Below, in pieces: positions 35,392-43,019 of a stretch of DNA of 64,000 nucleotides. The first letter of the stretch is position 1; every line of letters starts with the position of its first letter. The stretch lies in contig NZ_LTAZ01000013.1 of NCBI RefSeq assembly GCF_001593955.1, positions 310,001 through 374,000 on the forward strand, in the 5' to 3' direction. The position numbers and the translations under genes were made by a program. Below the pieces are notes generated by a model, which did no database searches, was not told where the DNA came from, and saw only the letters and a program-made list of their open reading frames with translations. Source of the DNA: Halalkalicoccus paucihalophilus (GTDB taxonomy: Archaea; Halobacteriota; Halobacteria; Halobacteriales; Halalkalicoccaceae).

Positions 35392-37725
35392 ATGACTCAA
35401 AAAGGGCTCCCCACCTCACGTGTTTCAATTGATCGGATCTTCAATAACGGAGAATCTGTCCATAAACGAGAAAACGGTGAAGACCTACATCTTGGACTTC
35501 TACCTCCAGAAGCTGCGGGCAAAGAGTTGCTAGTTGAAATGTGGGATCAAAACGAAGGGAGGGTAGTTGATCCCCGGTATCGCCCCGAGAGAGACCCACC
35601 ACATGATACAATATCGACTTCAAAAACCCAAGCGAGACTCTCAATGGACAGTCCGAATCTGGGGAAGGGAGACTACGTTGTCGGTATTGTGAGAAATGGC
35701 CAGTTTAAGGGAGATCCGAAGTTAGTCACGGGAGGATACCAGATTAAGATCCCCGAGGCACGTTCAGGAGAGATCGCCATCGCTCAAGTTAATGAGGCGG
35801 AGAGGCAGAAGTTCGGAGCCAATCACGCGAAAGCTACGAGAATTGACTACCCGTCCGCCTTCGTGGCGTCCGACAAAGCGGATCTCGGTTTGAAGCGTCT
35901 GATGTCAGACGGCCGTTGGAGGAAAGTCCCCCTTGGTCGGCTGGAGCGGACTGTTCTCCCTGAAATGGTTCGTCTAATTAGAGAGAGAGAATCCGTCTCA
36001 ATACTCAATCCGGGATTTGATCCAGATTTTCCCCTTCGCGCAGTGATAGAACTCCTGTATAACGCAGAGCCGCGGTCAAACGTTGCTCTCCTCACGTCGG
36101 GGACCTCGGTCCACTGGGGCCAGAAAGGGGAGGTACGAGACACATACCGTGGATATGGACTAGCAGTTAACGAAGGGGAAACCAGAACGGCAGTCCCCTT
36201 AGATCAGGTGTTCGCTCACAGCTACGTTTCCAACGGCGAGCTGAAAACGTCATCCGAATCTCTGCTTAATCGGCGGCTTGTGCTCACGAAGAAGATAGAC
36301 GAACTTTCCGCCGTGAGTGATCTTTCCGTGATCACCGTGGACTATACATCTAGGAAGACAGGAGTTAATAAAGAGACGATCACCAAGCTGCGAGAGCGGT
36401 TTCCGAACACGCCGATAGTCTCAATAGCTAGTCTGTACACGAAGAACGAGGGTGATGGTGTACCGCGATACGCTCCACCGAGTTTCTTAGAGGAAGACAA
36501 GGTCATCCCGAATTCTAGTGACATTAAAGAGGCCTGTAATGGATACACTCCTCAAGTCGGGAGAACAACCATCGGGACGAATGGAGAGCACTACGCTTCA
36601 GGCTCAGAGGGAAGTCCGTTTCCACCGAGTATAACCGACACGCTCGGACTACTTCGGGAACCAAGAATAGAAGTCCAACCCGTTGAAGGAGATGATCTTT
36701 CCCGTTGGTTTAAGATGGTCACAAAACACTTCACTGATTTACTTGATAATAATGTAGAACAAGCAGCATACAAAATATACTCAAGAGAGATGTTCTTTAA
36801 GAGACTACCTGTATCGACCTATCTGTACAATGAGTGGATCCGCCAGCAGTACGCTGAAGGCGAACGTTACCTGCCCGAAACCACCGACGGAATACTTGAA
36901 GATCTTGAAACGTACGGAGGACAGATAGAGGACCTCCGAGCGCCGGCATCCATATTTGGGGCCCTGAGGGCTCTGAGAAAAGTTGAAATTAGTCTTAGGG
37001 ATAGGAATCCGATGTTTGAACGCATTCGTGACGAAGTATTGGACGCTGTAGAGAACGGGTTTCGCTTGGGAATCTTCTGTCCGAGGAAGAGCTGGGTTCA
37101 TATGCTCCGAGAGGCACTATCGCAGGATAGTGTGCCGGAGGATGTGATCGGGACAAGCGTAGTGCTCCTTAACAGCGACTCAATCCGTGATATGCCTCCC
37201 TGTCGGCACCTCCTCTTTCCCGGACCTCAACATCCTCACTATGCAGGCTTCTACCTCCACCCCCGTACGAAAAAGACAGTGATCCTCTCCTACAATGACC
37301 AGAGGACGGGTACAATAGAGAAGCACGCTAAGCAATATATAAATCAGTTAAATATAATGACATCGGGGGCTGCCGAAAGTCCATATCCGATGCCTGCGCT
37401 TAATGCCCAAGGTCCCGTTGGTGAGCTTACTTCTAGTGAATCGATCAAAGGAGATCTACTAAAGAAGGATGAGTCAGAGGTTCCAAAGGATAATCAGACT
37501 GTGGACCTCACTAAGAAGGACTTACAGCGTCTGGCACAACTAGTTGAATTCGCGCCGACGAAGAACAGCGAACTTGCGGAGGCATGGGATTACAATTCCG
37601 GATCGGAAGTTTACCAGTATCTCATTGCTAATCTAAAAGAATTCTATACCAGAAACGAAGACAAACTCATTGTGCCAACTAAGGAAGGAGAGCGCGCTGT
37701 TAAGCAACTTAAAAATGAGGACTGA
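35392..37725 (+). CDS. DrmE-like DISARM protein 2 with C-terminal winged helix
   Basis: A 777-aa paralogue of the 1253-aa protein at 16874. The shared core covers residues about 200-650 (TSVHWGQKGEVRDTY, YTKNEGDGVPRYAPP, MFFKRLP, DRNPMFERIRDEVLD). Unlike its paralogue it lacks HEAT-like repeats and has a beta-rich N-terminal domain (1-150). Its C-terminus (about 703-777; SELAEAWDYNSGSEVYQYL then NEDKLIVPTKEG) is a haloarchaeal winged-helix domain. It follows the methyltransferase on the same strand. It may be a second DrmE, a specificity variant, or a regulator derived from DrmE. Confidence 0.6.
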   Translation: MTQKGLPTSRVSIDRIFNNGESVHKRENGEDLHLGLLPPEAAGKELLVEMWDQNEGRVVDPRYRPERDPPHDTISTSKTQARLSMDSPNLGKGDYVVGIVRNGQFKGDPKLVTGGYQIKIPEARSGEIAIAQVNEAERQKFGANHAKATRIDYPSAFVASDKADLGLKRLMSDGRWRKVPLGRLERTVLPEMVRLIRERESVSILNPGFDPDFPLRAVIELLYNAEPRSNVALLTSGTSVHWGQKGEVRDTYRGYGLAVNEGETRTAVPLDQVFAHSYVSNGELKTSSESLLNRRLVLTKKIDELSAVSDLSVITVDYTSRKTGVNKETITKLRERFPNTPIVSIASLYTKNEGDGVPRYAPPSFLEEDKVIPNSSDIKEACNGYTPQVGRTTIGTNGEHYASGSEGSPFPPSITDTLGLLREPRIEVQPVEGDDLSRWFKMVTKHFTDLLDNNVEQAAYKIYSREMFFKRLPVSTYLYNEWIRQQYAEGERYLPETTDGILEDLETYGGQIEDLRAPASIFGALRALRKVEISLRDRNPMFERIRDEVLDAVENGFRLGIFCPRKSWVHMLREALSQDSVPEDVIGTSVVLLNSDSIRDMPPCRHLLFPGPQHPHYAGFYLHPRTKKTVILSYNDQRTGTIEKHAKQYINQLNIMTSGAAESPYPMPALNAQGPVGELTSSESIKGDLLKKDESEVPKDNQTVDLTKKDLQRLAQLVEFAPTKNSELAEAWDYNSGSEVYQYLIANLKEFYTRNEDKLIVPTKEGERAVKQLKNED

Positions 37726-38051
37726 AACGGGTGACTCCATAGAATAAGTTACTCGTCTTTTTGCGGATCAATTATTGCTGGAAGTTTAATAAGTAAATGT
37801 TCTTATCTGACATTATTGTTATAATACGCCATAATGGGCATCAGAGAAAGTATGAAAGTTAAGGATCAGATTTGAGCCCTATTTTGAGTAGATCGGATGG
37901 GAACCCAACGATGGCGAGGCGGGGTATTTTCTCTTGTATTTTTGGTAACTGCAGAGTCCGGATACCTACCCAATTTACTATGCCTCAATGCGTCGGGCAC
38001 TGTCGGATTTAGCAATCTGAGAGGGACCAGTTCGCCACTTCACGGTCGCGT
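37726..38051. other. AT-rich intergenic region after the defence island
   Basis: No gene is supported. A T-tract (about 37756-37761) soon after the drmE-like stop could terminate transcription. Confidence 0.35.
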
Positions 38052-38390
38052 TCAGCAGATCAAGTGGTCACGACCGTCTTTGCGCCACGCGTCGATTGCT
38101 TCTTGAAGTATGTCTTGGATACGTGGATTCAGCGAACTTTTGAGCCGGGAAAGGACCGTGTCGATTCGCAGCGTATGATGGCCCTCATCGCTCACCTCAA
38201 CGATCTTTCCGGCATACGTCGTACACCACTTCTGGAACGCGCTTGAGGCCACCTGGCGCGTCTTGAGGTTTAGGATAGCTGCCGCGGGATCCGCTGCGTT
38301 CTAGATCTGGTACTCCGTGCTCTCGACGATCACTGCGACCTCTTGCTTGAAATTCTTGCTCGCAAATAAGATCTCAGAAAGAGAATTGAT
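38052..38390 (-). pseudogene. Fragment of an unknown protein with an internal TAG
   Basis: The minus-strand frame reads SEILFASKNFKQEV then VIVESTEYQI, a TAG, NAADPAAAILNLKTRQV, FQKWCTTYAGKIVEVSD and IQDILQEAIDAWRKDGRDHL before a TGA. Both sides of the TAG look like genuine protein in the same frame, so the stop (possibly from TGG) interrupts a former gene. There is no start and the family is unknown. It may be part of the eroding edge of the defence island. Confidence 0.4.
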
Positions 38391-38401
38391 TGGCCATTAT
38401 C

Positions 38402-38602
38402 TTAATCTTCACAGACTGTTTCTTGTAATTCGTCAAGAAGTTTTGGTTCGTACTCGGAAAGATACTCAATATCCTGTGGTATTTCGTCCCGTATTCGACT
38501 TCTGATTTCCCAAATAACTTGTTGACGGCGGTTTTCTGACCCTTTTTCACCAGCGAGTACACGTCGGTCGTTTTCCGTGAGGAGGCCGCGTGTTCGTGCC
38601 AT
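38402..38602 (-). CDS. 66-aa conserved small haloarchaeal protein
   Basis: Starting at ATG 38602 (MARTRGLLTENDRRVLAGEK) the protein is a charged helical unit, including NRRQQVIWEIRSRIRDEI and LSEYEPKLLDELQE. Composition and the clean start support a real gene; relatives of this small protein are common in haloarchaea, with unknown function. The nested palindromes at 38660-38725 lie about 60-120 nt upstream and may control it. Confidence 0.6.
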   Translation of the reverse strand: MARTRGLLTENDRRVLAGEKGSENRRQQVIWEIRSRIRDEIPQDIEYLSEYEPKLLDELQETVCED

Positions 38603-38659
38603 CTGATATTGAGTATTCGCGCACATGCAAATGGTAGTGTCGGATACTACCCTATACTA

Positions 38660-38725
38660 CTTTGCCCACAGGCAAAGTTTTGCGTATAGGAAAACTCCTA
38701 AGTGACAGTATTGCATATACGCAAA
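38660..38725. promoter_or_regulatory. Two nested dyads between divergent small genes
   Basis: CTTTGCC-CACA-GGCAAAG (38660-38677) is a perfect 7-nt hairpin. TTTGCGTATA (38679-38688) and TATACGCAAA (38716-38725) are perfect 10-nt arms 27 nt apart. Both contain TTTGC/GCAAA, and they sit between the genes at 38602 (minus) and 38807 (plus). Binding of a dimeric or tetrameric regulator is a reasonable inference. Confidence 0.5.
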
Positions 38726-38806
38726 TAGGAGCACAAGGGGAGCCATAGAAATTGAAATGGCTCGGTGATGGCACACCGAACCCGTGCTCCTGTGGTGACA
38801 GAAGCA

Positions 38807-39013
38807 ATGAGCACTAGCAACTCTACCCCAGAAAACAGTATCGCCTCCGAACGGACGCACCGCATCACCGGTCCCCACCACGAACCCCCAACGGTCGCCA
38901 ACGCCACCACCTACTGGCGCTGTGAGGCCTGCCAACGCGAATTCATCCGTGAGCAAGACCTCCACCGCGAGACCTTCCACGCCGAACACTGCGAGGTGGC
39001 CGACCGATGCTGA
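38807..39013 (+). CDS. Small zinc-finger-like protein
   Basis: A 68-aa protein from ATG 38807 (ATG 38768 and ATG 38765 are in-frame alternatives). It has a C2H2-like pattern: CEACQREFIREQDLHRETFH with a further HC at the end. The N-terminus is Ser/Thr-rich. Its stop overlaps the next start (the ATG at 39007 lies before the TGA), so the genes are coupled. The first gene of a GC-rich run to 40624, typical of haloarchaeal plasmid or integrated-element modules. Function unknown; DNA or protein binding is likely. Confidence 0.6.
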   Translation: MSTSNSTPENSIASERTHRITGPHHEPPTVANATTYWRCEACQREFIREQDLHRETFHAEHCEVADRC

Positions 39014-39756
39014 CCGAAATCTCCACCGACAGTACCCAACTGTTCGCCGGCGCGCGACTCTCGGAAACCAACCCCGACTGCACCGCCTGCAACCGAACCC
39101 TGCGCGAAGGCGAACAGGTCACGATCTATGCCGCCCGCAAAGAGGACGCCCCCACCTTCGCGATCGAACGCATCTACTGCCGTGAGTGCACCCCCGAAAA
39201 CCTCACCAGTCCAACGCGGGGCCTGAGCGAACACCTCCTCCAATCACAGCTCACCCGAACGCTCAACGTCCGTACCCAGAGCGAGTTCCAGACACTCGGC
39301 GAGATCCACACGCTCGACGCAAGCGCCCCCAGCGAAGGTACGGCCGAAGCCCACAACGAAGAACCCCCGACAGCACTCCTCCGGGATACCCACATTCAGA
39401 ACCCCGCAAGCGCCGTCTATCACATCGACGACGGCGAGGGCCAGCCACTGTGCAACTGCAACAGTACCGCCCAGTACACGCCGGTCCCACTCACAGAAGC
39501 CGAGGCGAGTACGGCCCGCCAGTGTGGGAACTGCCAGATCGCCCGCCAGGGCGAACAAGCCACCAAACCCTGTCCGCACTGCAATACCGAGATCGGGATG
39601 AGCGCGTGGCCTCAACACGTCCGGGCGTGTACGGGTGATCCGACCGACGCCGCCGAGCAGACCGATCCCGACGGCGACCCCGCGATCACCCAGACCCAGA
39701 CCCAACGCGCCACAAGCCCGGGCGTTCGCACACAGCTCCACCAGCGCCAGGAGTAA
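39007..39756 (+). CDS. Hypothetical zinc-ribbon protein
   Basis: A 249-aa protein with three cysteine groups: CTACNRTL...YCREC (about 25-58), CNCNSTAQY...CGNC (about 150-177) and CPHCNTEIGMSAWPQHVRAC (about 190-210). Linkers are acidic and Thr/Gln-rich, and the C-terminus is disordered. Several zinc-ribbon units suggest nucleic-acid or protein binding. It overlaps the upstream gene by 7 nt. Similar multi-ribbon proteins occur on haloarchaeal mobile elements; I cannot assign a role. Confidence 0.65.
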   Translation: MLTEISTDSTQLFAGARLSETNPDCTACNRTLREGEQVTIYAARKEDAPTFAIERIYCRECTPENLTSPTRGLSEHLLQSQLTRTLNVRTQSEFQTLGEIHTLDASAPSEGTAEAHNEEPPTALLRDTHIQNPASAVYHIDDGEGQPLCNCNSTAQYTPVPLTEAEASTARQCGNCQIARQGEQATKPCPHCNTEIGMSAWPQHVRACTGDPTDAAEQTDPDGDPAITQTQTQRATSPGVRTQLHQRQE

Positions 39757-39767
39757 CCCGCGCCACA

Positions 39768-39929
39768 ATGGGCGGGCTTTCGCACAGCGCCAGCACTGTA
39801 CGCCCACCGAGAGCCCCGCCTGTAACACCCCGAGTCCTGCGTGGAGTTGCGCCGCTGAGCTACGCCGTCGAAACACTTGCCAGCCACGAGACGGGCCCGA
39901 TCGTCTCACCACAATTCTGTTACCAATGA
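39768..39929 (+). CDS. Possible 53-aa protein overlapping the coiled-coil gene
   Basis: An ATG frame of 53 codons occupies the gap between the zinc-ribbon and coiled-coil genes. It ends with an ATGA overlap (ATG of the next gene at 39926, TGA at 39927-39929). The second half (PLSYAVETLASHETGPIV) looks protein-like. The N-terminal half is Pro/Arg-rich and less convincing. The overlap favours a real coupled gene, but chance in GC-rich DNA cannot be excluded. Confidence 0.35.
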   Translation: MGGLSHSASTVRPPRAPPVTPRVLRGVAPLSYAVETLASHETGPIVSPQFCYQ

Positions 39930-40624
39930 GCGACACTACAACGACCGAAAGCACCGCCACTGATCAGTCCGCGACAACCAACGACCCAACCCTTGAGTCC
40001 GTCTATGAGCAACTCGAAGCGCTCACCGACCGCGTCGAGCAGCTTGAAGCTGAAGTCGAACGCAAGGACGAGCGCATTGAGGAACTGGAAGCGGAGCTCA
40101 CCGAGTACAAGCGCTTTGCCGGCTCGGAGTTCGCGGACGTTCGCGGGCGGATCACCGACGTCGAAGACCAGACCGACGAACTCGAAACAACACTTCAGGA
40201 GACACCCACGGAGACTATCGACCCCGAGGAGAACGGCTCCCAGACCACGATCGCGGAAACACCATTAGAACGGATCTGTGCGCTCCCCGAGCACGTCGCC
40301 GACCAGGAGCTTACGACCAACCAGAAGCGCGCTCGCTTCATCGCCCGTGACGTACTCGATTACGCCGAGAAGGCGCCTGCTGGGCTCGTGCTCGATAGCC
40401 AGACGATCACGAAGGTCATCACCGCGTCTGAAGGCTCGAAGCCCCACACGCAAACTGTGGCCCGTGTCATGAACTTCCTCTCAAAGCTGGGGAAGGACGA
40501 GGTCGAACAGACGAAACGACGCGGGAAGAAACTCGTGGTGGTTGAGGAGAAAGCAGCCGACCGCTATCACGATCGTTGTGATCGGGATATCGAGCACGCC
40601 CCCGCAGGAAGCGTGATGTCCTAA
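39926..40624 (+). CDS. Coiled-coil / winged-helix protein (source of the local duplications)
   Basis: A 232-aa protein. Residues 22-95 form a strong coiled coil (LEALTDRVEQLEAEVERK and ERIEELEAELTEYKRF). The C-terminal half (LTTNQKRARFIARDVLDYAE, then TVARVMNFLSKLGKDEVEQT and KKLVVVEEKAADRYHDRC) is a winged-helix-like domain. Start ATG 39926 follows TGTTACCA; the longer frame from 39635 is an Arg/Pro-rich shadow. Three decayed copies of its 3' half lie at 41142, 42226 and 45207. It may be a plasmid-type DNA-binding or segregation protein; this is inference. Confidence 0.7.
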   Translation: MSDTTTTESTATDQSATTNDPTLESVYEQLEALTDRVEQLEAEVERKDERIEELEAELTEYKRFAGSEFADVRGRITDVEDQTDELETTLQETPTETIDPEENGSQTTIAETPLERICALPEHVADQELTTNQKRARFIARDVLDYAEKAPAGLVLDSQTITKVITASEGSKPHTQTVARVMNFLSKLGKDEVEQTKRRGKKLVVVEEKAADRYHDRCDRDIEHAPAGSVMS

Positions 40625-40720
40625 CAACGGGACAACAACAAGGAGCAGAGTTCGAACCAACCACCCTGGACACGCCCTCCGCTCCTAGTACCAACTCCGA
40701 ACAACCTTACCCTGATGTAG

Positions 40721-40789
40721 TAGTAGTGGAGGGAGTAGAAACGATTTTGCTGGTTCTACCTTCGGAAGTATATCACACCACGGTGTGAT
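40721..40789. repeat. Conserved downstream block A with an 18-nt palindrome
   Basis: TAGTAGTGGAGGGAGTAGAA (40721-40740) and the palindrome ATCACACC-AC-GGTGTGAT (40772-40789) lie 3' of the intact gene. The same two elements follow the decayed copies: near 42636-42705 with one arm mismatch, and near 45436-45504 with more. Preservation while the gene decays suggests the palindrome is a functional site. The window 40625-41141 has no gene otherwise. Confidence 0.6.
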
Positions 40790-40801
40790 TAGTCAGACAA
40801 C

Positions 40802-40849
40802 GCCTTGTGCAACATCGTCTCTTGCTTGACGGGATTTGTTGCACAAGGC
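40802..40849. repeat. Inverted repeat family CTTGTGCAACA, copy 2
   Basis: GCCTTGTGCAACA (40802-40814) and TGTTGCACAAGGC (40837-40849) are perfect 13-nt arms 22 nt apart. This is the longest copy of the family and lies 13 nt after the block A palindrome. Copy 3 has the same placement at block C. Confidence 0.75.
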
Positions 40850-41141
40850 CAGACACGCTGTTCATAGTTTTTCTGGCATAGAACGTCGCTGATACGTCTC
40901 TAGGGCGAGATTCATATTGAACATGTGTAGGCCGGTATCGCTCTCGTCTCGTGTGGGGGAGGAGTGAGTCCACAGTGCCCATGACATACGCAGCAGGTGG
41001 ACTCATCCTAGAGTGGGACTCTACCCATCTCATGTGCGCTATCGCCAATGGATGACACACGATAACACACGGATGGACTGTTATCTCCGTCCCTCTTTAA
41101 TATATATGCTGTCCCACGCAGGCCTTTATTACAGAGGACAC

Positions 41142-41240
41142 GTTGTCGATTGCACACTCACGGCTAACCAGCACCGCGTCCGCTTCATTCTACAGGACGT
41201 GCAGGAGTACGCTGAGAAGGTGCCTGCTGGGCTTGTGCCC
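41142..41240 (+). pseudogene. Fragment of the coiled-coil/wHTH gene, decayed copy 1
   Basis: The frame contains LTANQHRVRFILQDVQEYAE followed by KVPAGLV, matching LTTNQKRARFIARDVLDYAE and KAPAGLV of the intact gene at 39926. About 31 codons remain; sequence before and after is unrelated. A TATA-like AATATATATG lies near 41099-41108. Confidence 0.55.
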
Positions 41241-41488
41241 CATCTGAGCTGTTCACGGGCGAGCCACGTCCGCCGTTTTATATCTACGGCCTCTACGCTA
41301 GTCAGATGCGTGAGCTAGCCTTTGCTCGTGAACATAAGCGCAGGTACAATAGGGTGGCCGATACGTCGTCGACTACTCCAGCGCCCGTATCTACTTGCTT
41401 ATAACCGAAGCGCAAAGTCGAAAGCCTATCAGTGGGTAAAGCTACTATTCAGGGGAATCTTTTGATTGTTCCCACCATAGAGTAGTGT

Positions 41489-41719
41489 ATGTCAAACACG
41501 AGGCTTGACGAACGTGGTCGTCTTACGCTCCCAAAGGAGATTCGGGAGCGATATGGGGAGCACTATCATATCGTTGAACTGCACGACGGAATTAAACTCG
41601 TCCCAGTCGCGGACAATCCGCTCGAGGCACTTCGTGACGAGTTCGCGGACGTCGAAAAGTCAGCTACCGAACTCCGTGATGAGGCGCGGGAAACAGCCCT
41701 TGACGAGGCCGGCAGCTAA
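41489..41719 (+). CDS. AbrB-type antitoxin (VapB-like)
   Basis: A 76-aa protein with an N-terminal SpoVT/AbrB swapped-hairpin fold (RLDERGRLTLPKEIRERYGE, then YHIVELHDGIKLVPV) and an acidic helical C-terminus that would wrap the toxin. It ends in TAA directly followed by the toxin ATG. It should bind its own promoter and neutralise the PIN protein. The pair sits between two decayed copies of the coiled-coil gene. Confidence 0.85.
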   Translation: MSNTRLDERGRLTLPKEIRERYGEHYHIVELHDGIKLVPVADNPLEALRDEFADVEKSATELRDEARETALDEAGS

Positions 41720-42094
41720 ATGTACGCCGAGGTGGATTTCCTCCTTGCCCTTATCAAAGACGACGACTGGCTGGGCGATGCTGCTGAGAAAGTATATCGA
41801 GAGCATCGAGACGAGCTATGGACGTCCCAGTTCACACTCATTGAATTGCTCTTAGTCGCGTATCGCGAGGGACGGAACACTGAACGAGTCATTGCGAATG
41901 CTACCTCCCTCCTCGAAGTACAGGGCGACGTAGAGACCGTCGTCGCCGCGGCAACATACGTCGAAGATCACGGATTCACTCCCTTTGAGGCGCTCCATCT
42001 CGTGGAATCTGCAGGCGATACCATCGTTTCCAGTGACGGCATGTACGAGGGATTCGCACCGCGACTCGATCTTATAGACGTTCAGGAGGAGTGA
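41720..42094 (+). CDS. PIN-domain toxin (VapC-like RNase)
   Basis: A 124-aa PIN protein, a Mg2+-dependent RNase. Acidic residues expected at the active site are in YAEVDFLLALIKDDDW (first Asp), TLIELLLVA (Glu) and TPFEALHLVESAGDTIVSSD (last acidic cluster). It has the usual family length and follows the AbrB-type antitoxin with no gap. The target RNA cannot be read from sequence. Confidence 0.82.
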   Translation: MYAEVDFLLALIKDDDWLGDAAEKVYREHRDELWTSQFTLIELLLVAYREGRNTERVIANATSLLEVQGDVETVVAAATYVEDHGFTPFEALHLVESAGDTIVSSDGMYEGFAPRLDLIDVQEE

Positions 42095-42225
42095 CGCTGA
42101 ATCCAGGCGTGGGCATGAGAGCTTCATCGATCGTGCTCCGAATCCAAACGACAGAACCCGGATCGAGACCCTATCGCTAGAACGGTAGCCACGAGGGACC
42201 GGGGGCGTTCGTTTCTTCGAGCCGT

Positions 42226-42542
42226 CGCTGATCGCGAATTCACGACAAATCAGAACCGCACTTCCTTCATTGCCTGCGATTACGCTGCGAAAGAGCCGAC
42301 TGGACTCGTACTCGACAGTGGACCGATCGTGGAGTCATACCGCCGACGGAGGAATGAAGCCCCACATACGAACTGTAGCTTGTATCGTGGACTTACTCGC
42401 AAAGCTGGGGAAAGACGGCGTCGAGCAGACGAAACGACGTGGGAGGAAGCTCGTTGTCGGTGATTCAGAAGCAGCCGATCGGTATCACGATTGTTGTAAT
42501 CGAACCAAGGAGCAAGCCCCTGCAGAGAGCGTAATATCCTAA
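42226..42542 (+). pseudogene. Decayed copy 2 of the coiled-coil/wHTH gene
   Basis: Two frames carry it. First FTTNQNRTSFIACDYAAKE, then PTGLVLDSGPIVESY; after a frameshift near 42340, VACIVDLLAKLGKDGVEQT, RRGRKLVVGDSEAADRYHDC and a TAA at 42540-42542. The copy also has changes in the middle that remove the HTQTVARV text. Block B follows it. Confidence 0.6.
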
Positions 42543-42635
42543 CAATGGGACAATACGAAGGCGAACAGTCGACGACGACTATTCCGGGTACGCCCTCCTC
42601 TCCTAGTCACAACTCCGAGCAGCCTCCTCCCGTTA

Positions 42636-42705
42636 TAGTAGTAGTAGAGGGAGTAGAAACGGTTTCGTCGGTTCTATCTTCGGAACCATCTCACCACGGT
42701 GTGAT
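42636..42705. repeat. Conserved downstream block B with palindrome
   Basis: TAGTAGTAGTAGAGGGAGTA (42636-42655) and ATCTCACC-AC-GGTGTGAT (42688-42705, one arm mismatch) repeat block A. No CTTGTGCAACA inverted repeat follows in this copy. The rest of 42543-43019 contains no gene I can support. Confidence 0.55.
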
Positions 42706-43019
42706 GAAGACAGAAGGTCCGTCTAGTGCTCTCTTTCTTGTTCTTCATCGATTCAATGGGCTAACTCGTCGTATTCTCTAGCACCATCTCGAAGTAGTCA
42801 TCAGACTCGTCCGAACGTAGCCGCCTGTATCACTGACTTCCCCGATAAGTGATTTCTGGTGCTTAAATCACCCAGGCTATGAGGACGGTGGTGTGACAGG
42901 TGAGCTGTTTACTGAACTGGCGAGCAATCCATCGCTGTGAACAAGACCCAACCACAGTACCAGCGACACGCAGACCTCGATCTGCCAGAAACACTCGATA
43001 CAGCCGACGCCAAACTCAA

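Noticed and set aside
39635-39925. Long open frame upstream of the coiled-coil gene in the same frame
   Set aside because: The text is Pro/Arg-rich and overlaps the zinc-ribbon gene in another frame. The ATG at 39926 gives a normal protein.
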